DNA of 64,000 nt from Neurospora tetrasperma FGSC 2508 (lineage: Eukaryota; Ascomycota; Sordariomycetes; Sordariales; Sordariaceae): positions 2,133,833 through 2,197,832 of the forward strand of contig NW_009799103.1 in assembly GCF_000213175.1 (NCBI RefSeq). The letters are read 5' to 3'. Both the position numbers and the translations under genes were made by a program. Positions 1-9,488 of this stretch are shown here, one piece after another (within the stretch, counting starts at the first letter, position 1; each line of letters starts with the position of its first letter). Under the pieces are notes generated by a model. It was not told the DNA's origin. It was given only the letters and a program-made list of their open reading frames with translations, and did not search any database.

Positions 1-2251
1 AAATATTAATTGGTTAGTATTATTATTACTCAAATACTTTAAGAAGTAAGCTAATTAGTAATACTAGGCATTGAAATTACGCTAGCAAGGCTAACATCTA
101 TAGTAACTACCATTATTAAACTTAACTATAATAATGGTAGCGGCGAGCGTATACTAAGAGCCGCAGTTCACTAAGTACAATGATATTTATAAGAGGGAGA
201 CTTCTACAATATACGTACAAAGTCTATAGTATAGGTACGTAAGGCTTCACAGACTAAGGTAGATATAGAAGAGGTCTTTTATCTCTTCTATAATACTATT
301 ACCAAGTACAACGTTAAGCTAAACAATATATAGAATAGGGACAAATCTAGTTTTAGGGTCGGCGTATTAGATAAGGTCTATTATATATAGATTTATAGTA
401 AGATAACCGAAGTATAATCCGTCAACCCTAATTAGAGGATTCTTATTACTATCCTTAAGGCTATTTCTACATCTAATTGGACCATCCCTCCCTTCGTCTT
501 ACTTCCCAGCGTTAATATTATATACAAATATATTAATAATTCCCTTAATGATGGGACAATTATCGCTACCTCCCTACGAAGTTATATAAATAATTAATAT
601 ATACTTAATTAGTTCAAGCACTAGGAAGAGTACTCTCGCCCCCTTAATAAAGAGGAGAGGCGAATCTTAGTACTAAATAACTATAGTAGTCACTATACTA
701 TTGAATTCCATGAGTAATGTAGGAGGAATAATACTATACTCTTTCTCTTACCCCCTTATTCAATGCACTTCCTTCAACCTCTCGACGTTGGGATCTTTTA
801 AATCTATAAATACTTTTATTAAGTTAATATATATAAGAAGCTAGACTTTCTTAATAGTCTAAAAGTAGTACGCAAGAAGGTTATAAAGACAAAGAACGCC
901 TACTCTACTTAGAAGCGTACTGGCTTAAATTAAATCCCTTTAATCCTAATTTTATACTTTCAAACCTTTGCGATCCATTAACCTCGTTAATAAATAAAGA
1001 ATATATTAAGTAAAGACGAGGGTATATTACTCGTCTCGCTGAGCAGGGGATTGTTAATTTTAGTATAGAAATAGAAAGACTATAATTTCGTATACTAAGA
1101 GAGGTATCCAACGGAGCTATTATACTAAGCAGTCCCCCCATTACAGATAGTACTACTATAGTAAATAAGCTCCCTACAATATTAAAGCCTTCTATACTAA
1201 AGTAAAAGGGTTACTCTTAAATAGATTAGAGTAGTGCAATTATACTAATACTCAACCTCCCTTCTATTAAAGAGTATAGTAACTATATCGATCAACGGAT
1301 TTTATCTACAATTAAGAATAATTGCACTATATCACCAACGGTTTCACACATACTTACTAAGCGAAATAAGGCCAATAATACTCTTAATCTAATAGCCGTA
1401 AGAGAGGTTAAACTTAAGCGCAAACGCAAAGAGGAAGTAATTAAAGAAGTACTATATAATTCTCGTAATACTAACCGCTTACTAGGACGTAGCAGTACTA
1501 TTATTATTAGAAACGGCCGGTTACGCGATACAACGGATGAATACCAGCGTATTACTCTTACTAAGAAAGAAGACGAGTATATATATAACCGTAAACTTTA
1601 ATAAGAGTAAAATATATTAAAGGGATGGATTAGTAGTTTCGTTACTATACAAAAGGTATAGATAGTCAGCGAATATTCACGGTTACACATACTCAAAACT
1701 CACAGAAGGGAGATTCAAAAGTATACTAAACGATACACTACACAGCTCTCTAACCTTAACTAGCTAATCAACAAATACCGTAAAAAGAGAGTCAACCGCT
1801 AGAATTACTACCTCTCAAAGAAATAGAAGGCTATAAATAAGGAGGTTAAGTAATTAAAATCTAACCGTACCTATACTATATATAACGTTACTCTACCCTT
1901 ATATTAGCAATCGCCCGGTGATCTTCCTAAACTACATAATCTATAAATATTTAATAAAGTAAGAAAGAAAGTAGCAGATAATACTATTAACGTATAATTA
2001 ACTAGTAAGGGTAATATCCTATTTACAAAGGAGGAAGAAACTAAAGTTATTAAAGATAACAAACTAATAAATATATAAAAAGATCCCGACTAGTAGCATT
2101 CCAAGAACAAACGGTGGGCACAAATAAATCAAAAAGACGAAGAGTATAAGGAGTATAATAATAAAACTATTTACAACGACGACGACGACAATAATAAAGA
2201 GGAGGAGGGATATGGGGATTCTAATTGCGAGGAGGTTGAATATAACTTATA
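1..2251 (+). pseudogene. pogo/Fot1 DDE transposase, inactive
   Basis: Would have cut and joined the element's ends in the nucleus. Fragments read in order match the family closely: a degraded first catalytic block with FRVG (near 350-365); IPPFVLL (near 485-510); LVLNNYSSHYTIEFHE (near 667-715), where the family has an aspartate before the second N; then LDVGIF (near 783-800), the usual PLDVG motif; and a lysine-rich stretch ending KNAYST (near 860-910). A 70-codon lysine/arginine-rich stretch is open at about 1390-1600. The C-terminus is acidic, with five aspartates in a row near 2176-2190. Most interruptions are TAG or TAA where CAG, CAA or TGG would be expected. The second catalytic aspartate reads as asparagine. 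No helix-turn-helix region is seen because the window starts too late. Confidence 0.8.
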
Positions 2252-2726
2252 GTATAAATAATCTACATCACCAGATTCATACGCATGCAAAATAACGATA
2301 ATTTTACGTGTTAGTGCATATACTAGTCTTATCAGCGATAATGGATACGACTAAAAAATATGGATATATTACTAAATAAAATTATTAGCTCCGGATGGGT
2401 AACTTCCGTATACTAGTTAAAATGCGTGTAGAGTAAATACCCCGCTCGGTACGAATCGCTGTTCATATATAAGTCGCTATCCCTAACTAGTGGCTCGCCC
2501 CCTAGTTAGATGGTCGGTTTTGAAGACCTGACGAGTACCTCTATCAAGCAATTCCAATGAAGCAATTCCAATGAAGCAATGAAGCACTATGCGCGAAGGG
2601 GTGAGGACGGCTGTAGCCGTCCGAATGAGGAGGCAAGAGATGCAGAAATCCACGCTTCAGTAATACAGCGGGCGTTGCTTGAACTAGGGATCCAGCATCG
2701 CATCGGTGTCTGAAAACTATTTTGAT
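2252..2726. other. non-coding right part of the pogo-like element
   Basis: No gene is visible. From about 2505 the sequence regains normal composition with CA and TG dinucleotides. It holds a 15-base unit (gcaattccaatgaag) repeated twice in tandem near 2549-2578 and a perfect 8-bp stem hairpin (ggacggct/agccgtcc) at 2605-2622. Such subterminal repeats are often transposase contact sites, but that is inference. An alternative is that 2505-2726 is a separate short element. Confidence 0.4.
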
Positions 2727-2749
2727 TTTGAGATTTAGGTAGGTAATCA

Positions 2750-3357
2750 AAAAGTTTAACCTTCTACCGGAGGGCTAAATAGGTAATTAAGTAGGCTATT
2801 TAATGGAATTTATAGTCTACGTAATTATTAATACGGTCTATATAGTTTAGAAATTTAGAATTGTAACATTTCTTATACTCTTCGATTTAAAGGGCGCATT
2901 CGATAGGGTTAATTATAGGTAGCTTTCATATATCCTATAAGAAATATAATTCCTAATATAAATTATTAAATAGGTAGCGAACTTCGTTATAGATAGAAAA
3001 GGCTCTCTCTTCTTCAACGACGAGATATTTTACCCCTACGCTATTATAATAAATGTACTTTAAAACTCACCCCTCTCCCTTATTCTTTTCATCTTTTTTA
3101 TTACCCTATTATATTGGAAGTTGATAATAATCCCGAATATAATCATAGTCAATTTCGCGGATAATAATAATACTATTATAATAATCCGTACTACCGAAGA
3201 GAATTACTAGGTCGGAGCGAGAGGTATAGAATTCGAAGTAAAGAAAATTGAATTAATATATTTTATATAAATAAAAGCACTAAGGACGGAAACTTGCTAA
3301 TTTAAGGATATAATATTTTAATTAATAAAAGTAATAAAATTCCTAGGGGTTCAAAAA
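2750..3357 (+). pseudogene. LINE reverse transcriptase fragment (L1)
   Basis: Copies element RNA into DNA at the nicked target. Recognisable blocks in order are LLPEG (near 2762), a block reading FDLKGAFDRVN (2881-2913) that matches the LINE RT motif around the first catalytic aspartate, a block with SPLSLILFIFF (near 3067-3100) that matches the PQGSPLSPILF motif, and NFADNNN (near 3152-3172) in place of the catalytic FADD. The last aspartate is therefore lost. The frame is cut at 3358 by R1 and resumes at 4226. Interruptions are almost all TAG or TAA of RIP type. Confidence 0.8.
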
Positions 3358-3684
3358 TACAGTTCCCCTGGGCGGAGCTAAAGTCCAGGGGAGACAGACA
3401 GGCGCCTTGGAAATTACTTAGTCCCTTTTTTTTTTAGATAAAAAAAAAAAAAAAAAAAAAAAAACTCAAAGATGAACTAAACAGATGACCTTGTTAAAAG
3501 GTAATACTAATAATAACCATTGAGCTATAAAGCTCAAATAGTTTCTTAAATATATAGTTGGATTTGCTCTTTGATATTACTAATTCTAGAGAAAAGAGAA
3601 AAAAAAAAAGAAAAAAAAAAAACGAACGCAAAATTTTAAAATTTTCTTTTTTCATTTTTTCTCTTTTCTAGAAATTTCAATTTT

Positions 3685-3702
3685 TAACCCTAACCCTAAC
3701 CC
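3685..3702. repeat. interstitial telomere-type repeat, three CCCTAA units
   Basis: Three perfect units of taaccc, the complement of the TTAGGG telomere repeat used by filamentous fungi. The same three units sit at the matching place in R1 copy b. It is therefore part of the element, not a relic of a chromosome end at this spot. Confidence 0.85.
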
Positions 3703-3888
3703 TTTTCTCAGATCTTCAGGGTTAAAGGTCTAGTCTGGGACTTGGTCATTTCCAGGACTTGGTCATTTCTGGGACTTGGTCATTTCTGAGACCTGACGGT
3801 CGCATTTGCTACCAAAATCGTCATTTTCAACTTCTTTCGCTTTTATCTCTTCAACCAACGTATACACCAAGGTACAACCAGTACCAAA

Positions 3889-4068
3889 ATGACCGCCTTT
3901 TTCTTCTCGTCATTCCAGCACCAAGTGCATTTTGATGTACGCGACGGTCGCGGAGCAATCGCTATTGCAAAGGAAAAAGTGACCTTTTCAAGCTGCTATT
4001 TAAACCGTGTCTTGCTTGGCGCCAAGATTGCCTATTTGGGTCTGCCAAGCACGTGCCAAGACGGGTAA
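3889..4068 (+). CDS. possible small frame in R1a, 59 codons, function unknown
   Basis: An open frame from an ATG in good fungal context (accaaaATGACC) to TAA. The matching frame in R1 copy b (13174-13353) has exactly the same length, although the two differ at roughly a quarter of bases and a third of residues. The best kept part is the C-terminal half, with FDVRD, KEKV, VLLGAK and YLGLPSTCQ in both. No known domain is recognised. Equal length with high residue divergence is weak support for coding, and chance survival is a real alternative. Confidence 0.2.
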   Translation: MTAFFFSSFQHQVHFDVRDGRGAIAIAKEKVTFSSCYLNRVLLGAKIAYLGLPSTCQDG

Positions 4069-4225
4069 TTTTCTGCATTCTGGCCTATTATAGACAGATA
4101 CGCCGCGCCTTCCTCGCTTGCGTTGAAAGTGGGCCTATGGACTACGACCTTTAGTGCGGATCTTCCGTGTTACCGGGGCCCACGACAACGCTTGAGCTCT
4201 CTGGAAGGTATGGGCGCCTCAATTA

Positions 4226-6810
4226 AACTATAAATTTGGTTACCGAATTTATACGGAAATTGCAAAATAGAAAATAAGGATTTAGACGAATATACTTATA
4301 GAATTAGTAATAAAAGTTTAGCGTTGCTCCTGTACTTAGGTAAAAGAGATATATATTAAATATATTTGTAGTACTATTATATATAGAGCCTTAATATTCC
4401 ATTAATTAACTAAAATCTATAGGAAACTATATAGGATTGTAATTAAGTTAGTAAAATATTGAACTAAATATTTGAAAGTTATTACTAGAGTATATAAAGC
4501 TAGGCTAATATAGAACCTAAAGATAGAAACCCTTTATCTACTATTTAACTTTTACTTTAATAAAAAAGTCTAGGCTTTTAAAGAAAGGCTCGCCCGTATA
4601 AATTGAGTAAGGTTTATTTAGGGAATAATAACTTAAGTAGTTAATTATATTTAAACACAATAGGCCAGAAGTTAACTACCTACTAATAAGTTAAAAAGTA
4701 ATATTTTGAAAATTAAGTGGGTTAAAGTGTAGGTATTAACGGAGAAATTACTAATCATTGCACCTAGTCCCCCCTTGGAATTAGGGACCCTACTATTACT
4801 ATTGCAAATCCCAAAACTTACAACTATTAACCGAGAGGAGTACTTAAAGGATATAACAAATAGAGAATAGGTATTGCACTATAATTATTATTCAATAGTA
4901 GTATTAATTAAATTAAATCGACGGTAAAAATTTACTATTACCGACCTTACCCCTAAGTTTAGTAGCGAAGCGATCTAATAATATATTGTTGGTACAAAGA
5001 AGGAAAAGAAAAGAAAGAAAGTTCGAATACTAGAAGAAGAAAATAATAATGGACTATACCTGCTAACTAAAATAAAGAACTCCCTCCTAGTTTCAACTAG
5101 AATAAAAGTTATAGGACTCCGGGCCTTTCTTTTCCGGAGAAGGTACCGAGCGTCTAGATACTTATTTACGCTTATAAGTTAGAAAAAAAGACTTTCGTTT
5201 ATATCGTTCTGGACTATTTTAATACGGAAGGCTTTTCTTAAAAAAATCCGTATAATTGGCTACTAATAAAACAAGAATTCCGGAACTACCTAAATAATAG
5301 AATTAAAATCAAAAGAATTCTATTATGAGTATTAAGGTTGGGTAAATTAAAAGAATACTATTTAATAATCGAATTAGAGGAGGAATAATCTAAAAAAATT
5401 GCAAAGTACTTTCAAAAAGGGAACAAACTATTAATAATATTAAAATTAGGAGAATGAAAGATAGGGAAGGGGCGATTATATTAACTACAGGTATTATTTA
5501 AACTATAACTATAATAAAAACTGAAGTACTGTCTATCTAACGTTTAATTACGCCTAAAAATTTCTTCGAGAAGCTCTATTATACGAATTTAATTTATAGT
5601 AATATTATAATACTACTAAACTTGATTATTATTTAAAATACGGCAACCAGGGGTATTAATAGCTATAAAGCTATCAGGGGTAATACTACTACTATTAGAA
5701 CTGGAAACCGTACAAATAGGAGTAGTAGTACTACTATTATTAATATTAGATATAATATCTATAGGAATAATTATATAGTTACTAGAATTAAAAGTAATAT
5801 GAATTGGATTTATTATACTACTAATATTAAAACTAAAAGGAGTACGACTATAAAAGATATCCTTTACGTACAATATTGAGTATCCCTTCTATTAAAAGGT
5901 TATAGCGTTATGATGTAAAGTATAAAGAAGATTAATAATATTATTCGGGAGATGTTTATACGCTACATTACCGTATATATACTTTATAAACTACTAAACA
6001 ATACAAACGAAGGCTTCTAATTTCTAATAATATCCGGCCTAACTACTTAATATTATAATAATAACTATAGATTAAATAGCGTTGCGGGTATTACAAAGGC
6101 TAATAGGAACGTCCAATATATATTTACCGGTAGTATAGATATAGATTGTAGTTTCGAAGTCGGTAATTGAAAACGAATATTAATTAGAAAAAAGGGATAA
6201 AAAGGGTATAAAATTTATAGGAAGCCGAAATATTAAAAGTTTTACTAATAATAATCTTATGAAAAGTATTGGAGTTAGCGGGCTTCAAATCGAATTTCGG
6301 GACTACAATAAAATTCAAAGTATAATAGAGGTAAGGGATTTTACGGATAGTACTAAATTAATTAATATAAGGATTAAGAATTATAGAAGGGATAAATATA
6401 TTAGTTTAGAAGGATCTTAAAATCCGAATTACTATAAAGAATGTGGGAAACTTTTGCGGGCTCTAAATATATTAGGGCCGCGAAACCCGGGGAGGACGTA
6501 AGGCCTAATAATAGTTTAAGGGAGGAGACTTTAAGGTCGGAGGTAGAATCGATTGGGTTGGGATAGTTATAACTAGAGGAAATAATTTTAAATAACGTTA
6601 TAATAGGGAAGAAGAAAGAAGGAAATTGGGAAGTGGGGTTATAGGGAGGATTATATAAATAAAGGAGAAGGCCCTTATATTACTATAAATAGAAGTAGAG
6701 CCGAGGAATAGGAAGTAAAGGGACGAGGCGGAGGTAAATATAAATCGGAGTAATAGGGCAGTAGAGTAGGAATATAAATAGGAAGATAGGATAGAGAAGT
6801 AGGAGGAAAG
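4226..6810 (+). pseudogene. LINE post-RT coding region (L1)
   Basis: Continues the L1 frame after R1. The first part (about 4226-4720) reads as the region after the RT palm. It includes a stretch near 4470-4640 that L6 shows in better shape, with the words YKAT, RNLE, DLYLNK and FEERLAR. After that come lysine/arginine-rich sequence (about 5000-5040), low-complexity sequence and a glycine-poor, asparagine-rich stretch that I cannot assign to a domain. All of it aligns with L2 at 46130-46607 and 49341-50985. The piece between about 4740 and 5155 is absent from L2 but present in inverted form in L6. Small open stretches on either strand here are by-products of AT richness. Confidence 0.6.
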
Positions 6811-7218
6811 TAATCTCTTACAATAGACGTTCAACCTTAGTTAACCTCCATCCACTTCCCCGCCACGCCGTAGCGCAGTCGTTTTGGACCCACAGGCCCA
6901 AATGGTGTAATATTAGGATCACGTCTGTACCCAGCTTGAACGAAAGTGCCCAATGTGCGCAGAATTTCCCAAAATTCTCAAATTCACTCGATTTTTATAC
7001 GCTCAATGATAAAGATATAAAAAAACGAAGATAACGATGAAGATGGCCTGAAAGAGACGATTCTAAAGGTACTCTTCTTATTTTTATCGGATGATTCTTT
7101 TATAGAAAAATAACCTTGAAGGGGTGAATTGGAAGTGTGCATTAGCTTTTTTCCTATTCCTTTCCTTTGATATCAACCCTTATATATAACGTTACAGACC
7201 AAAAAAACACATCAGCAG

Positions 7219-7290
7219 AATGGTCTCGACGAGACGATCCTTATGGTACTCTTAGTTTCTTTTATATGATGGAAGATGGCTGAGATGCAA
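7219..7290 (+). repeat. left arm of the large hairpin
   Basis: Begins aatggtctcgacgagacgat and ends ggctgagatgcaa. It pairs with 7413-7343 across about 70 bases with only a few mismatches, separated by a 52-base spacer. Confidence 0.85.
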
Positions 7291-7342
7291 TTAGAAAGGT
7301 AATAATTTCTATAGAAAAGGAAAAAAAGTAGGACGTTTTTGG

Positions 7343-7413
7343 TTGCATCTCAGCCATTCACGATCGTATGAAAAAACTAAAAGTACCATGAGGATCGTCT
7401 CGTTGAGGCCATT
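7343..7413 (-). repeat. right arm of the large hairpin
   Basis: Reverse complement of 7219-7290. Mismatches between the arms include transitions and a few length changes, so the fold is old enough to have drifted a little. Confidence 0.85.
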
Positions 7414-7579
7414 CTAATGGTACCTATAATCAATATTTTACAATAAGTTGAAAGGTTCTTTTAATAAAAAGGTAAGGAAACAAAAGGTAGTTGCAGTAAT
7501 TACGCACAATCCCCACTTTTCTCCAAGTTAGGCTCAGACTGCCTTCGGCAGAAGTGGGCAGGCTGAGTGAATGAGACTA

Positions 7580-7916
7580 GAGGAAAGAGGAGGAAGGAAT
7601 AATAGGGGATAAAATAGAGAGGCGGTGAAGAAGGGCAGCATTCCTAGCCCTATTCTTATTATTTTTATTATTCTAATATTAAAATAACATAATAAAGGAA
7701 AAGACAGGATTACTGTACTATAGTAGTAGGTAAGAACTATTATAGTTATAAGTAAAGTAGGAGTAGTATAAGTAGACTACGACCGAAATAAAGCTGGAGG
7801 TTTTCATCCGGCGGCGCTTAACGCTGTACGGTTTTCTCCTCCAGAGAACTAGAGAAGGACCCTATGCCAAAAAGGCACTATAGTTATATAGTAAGGGAAT
7901 AAGATTATTATTATTA
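7580..7916 (+). other. 3' untranslated end of LINE L1 with TTA-rich tail
   Basis: Aligns with the 3' ends of L2 (about 50985-51323) and L3 (53472-53810). It shares the block tttcatccggcggcg and the stretch with ggaaggacccc/tatgccaa, then a tail of attattatta. It defines the 3' end of this LINE family. Confidence 0.8.
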
Positions 7917-9488
7917 CCTACAAGGTCCAGCAATTCTTTTTAGTAGTACGGGCTACTGTAATAATATTAGTATTATCCGCAAAACCGATTATAATTATGT
8001 TTAAGATTATTACTAGCTTCCGATATAAGAGTCATAAAGAGAATAAAAAGGATAGAGGAAAAGGGGGAACCCTAAAGTATACTTACTATAATAGTATAGG
8101 GGTAAAACGTTTTATTATTAAAAAAGAAAGAGCCTCTTCCATTTATAACAAAGTTCGCTACCTATTTAATAATCTACATCGGGAGCTATATTTCCTATAA
8201 GGTATATAGAAACTATTTATAATCAACCTCATTGAATGCGCTCCTCAAATTGAAGAATATAAGGGATATTACAACTCCAAATTTCTAAGCTGAATAGACT
8301 ATATCGGTAACTACCCGGACTATAAATTCTATTAAATAATTTACCTAATTACCTATCTAACCCTCCGGCAAGAAATTAAACTTATTAACTACTTATATAA
8401 ATCTCTTAACTATAAAGGCTTCGAAGATTTTTCTAATATTATTGAGTAGTAATATAAGCCTCTATACGCCTACCAACTTTGATTAAATAGCGCTTTTCCT
8501 AGGCTTCTTAAGGATAACTATTTTCGCATCCTTAAACCGTTATAGGAAATATCCGAGCCGGAGGCTAGCGGTTATTAAATATATTATCACTTCTTAGAAC
8601 GGTTACCTGCATAACTTTAAAAATCTATTCAAATACTAATCAACGCCCGGGGCCTTACTAAGCGCTATTCGGGAAAGAACGTCCTGAACATCCTCTTTAG
8701 TAACTAGTTCGCTAATAACTATTGGGTTAATACTACCTATTGATTCAATTTAATCCGGTTGATATTCTATCAGAATATCTACTCTTAGGAAAAAGCGGTT
8801 GGTAAAAATTTCAACCTTACTACTATAGTCTTCAATTTCTACTACCCCCTCGTTAGTTCGGAAGGCTAATAATTTGGGTAAATCTACCGGGCAATAACTT
8901 TAAGTCCGGGCCTATCTCTCTAGAAGCTAAAATTAATTTAGATTTTCCAAAACTTTAACAACGCCTTCGCACTATATAGCCCGCTATACTTCTAAAATAA
9001 TCATCTTCTTTCTCATTATTATTTCAACGAATTCCTTCTAATTCAATAGCATTCGGCATTTAAATTACGTCCAATACTTCCACTACGCTTCTTTTATAAC
9101 CGTTTTACATTCTAATATCTACTAATCCACTTTCCTCCCTCGACTTTTCTTCCAATATAGGACGAATTCCTTTATAATACTAATAAATTCTCTATCGAAC
9201 CTACGAAAACCTTACTCGAAATCTTCTATTATATTAATCCTCTCCGGGACCGGAATCCATTTTTCTGCTGCCTCTTTCACCTTTATTATATTTATAAAAC
9301 GCCAACTATAACCTCCTTACTTTTCTACCTTCCTATTTTTCCTTCCTACTTAGACCCAAATTTCCTAAGGGTAATAGTCCGAACCTATTTACTTATACCG
9401 CTATACTCCCTAATACTCTACCTTAACCCCGGATAATCCCTATATATAATCGATCATTCTATTTCTGTTTCTTTATATTATATTTACC
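7917..9488 (-). mobile_element. LINE fragment L5, inverted, endonuclease to reverse transcriptase
   Basis: Read on the minus strand this is the same LINE family as L1 and L2. It holds the C-terminal part of the endonuclease domain (about 9480-8760), the linker with KVLGVD (near 8690), LLPEG (near 8370) and the RT through QGSPF and RFCG (near 8000), ending at the words ARTT (near 7950). Both ends are truncated. The RT end abuts the 3' tail of L1 at 7917, and the 5' end abuts gag of Gypsy G1 near 9488. RIP damage is strong. Over the EN part it is colinear with L2 at 41220-41639, but without the MULE that interrupts L2. Confidence 0.75.

Larger units (their letters stand above)
1..2726 (+). mobile_element. 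pogo/Fot1-like DNA transposon, RIP-mutated, left end outside the window
   Basis: Cut-and-paste transposon of the Tc1/mariner-pogo group. The body is a DDE transposase reading frame (about 1-2251) followed by a non-coding right part. The window begins inside the element, so the left terminal repeat and the N-terminal DNA-binding domain are not visible. On the right it is cut at about 2727 by LINE copy L1, and no terminal inverted repeat pair can be shown. The coding part is heavily RIP-mutated, while the last 220 bases are not. The family call is secure from the transposase; the exact right end is uncertain. Confidence 0.8.
3358..4225. repeat. repeat R1, copy a (868 bp), unclassified element with telomere-like motif
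   Basis: Shared with 12666-13516 over its whole length. Both copies start at tacagttcc and end at ctcaatta, and each sits inside a different transposon, so R1 is mobile or was mobilised. Parts in order: a hairpin near the left end (cccctgg paired with ccagggg, 3365-3397), a long A tract (about 3440-3466), a second A-rich stretch, three telomere-type units, a 17-base unit ending in acttggtcattt repeated three times (about 3733-3786), and a GC-richer right third. It carries much less RIP damage than the LINE around it. There are no convincing terminal inverted repeats. A non-autonomous DNA element or a SINE-like unit are both possible. Confidence 0.7.
6811..7579. mobile_element. 769-bp foldback element inside LINE L1
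   Basis: Absent from L2, where the flanking LINE sequence is continuous. It is flanked by an 8-bp direct repeat, gaggaaag, at 6803-6810 and 7580-7587, a likely target-site duplication. The outer ends are only weakly inverted (taatctc against tagtctc). The interior has a large hairpin (arms 7219-7290 and 7343-7413) and a decayed third copy of the arm near 7050-7090. Composition is near normal with CA and TG kept, so it escaped or postdates RIP. No coding frame is seen. A duplication of 8-9 bp suggests a non-autonomous hAT or MULE relative; the superfamily is not decided. Confidence 0.65.
2727..7916 (+). mobile_element. LINE copy L1 (Tad1-like), 5'-truncated in the reverse transcriptase
   Basis: Non-LTR retrotransposon. 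It starts inside the reverse transcriptase, judged by alignment with L2 (the match begins near 2727), and continues through the post-RT region to a 3' end with a TTA-rich tail (about 7903-7916). The same order of blocks is seen in L2. Two later insertions lie inside it: repeat R1 (3358-4225) and a foldback element (6811-7579). Without them the copy would be about 3.55 kb. It is strongly RIP-mutated except in the inserts. No clear target-site duplication was found at its ends. Confidence 0.8.

Noticed and set aside
2605-2622. Perfect stem-loop resembling a bacterial terminator
   Set aside because: The setting is fungal and there is no U tract or operon. It is listed only as structure in the pogo end.
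3685-3702. Telomere repeats as evidence of a chromosome-fusion point
   Set aside because: The same three units are at the same place in a second copy of R1, so they belong to the element.
5616-5873. Serine/asparagine/isoleucine-rich minus-strand frame of 85 codons in L1, partly open in L2
   Set aside because: It runs opposite to the LINE. Loss of TG and CA on both strands lowers the stop density on the antisense strand, so its survival in two copies is not evidence of coding.
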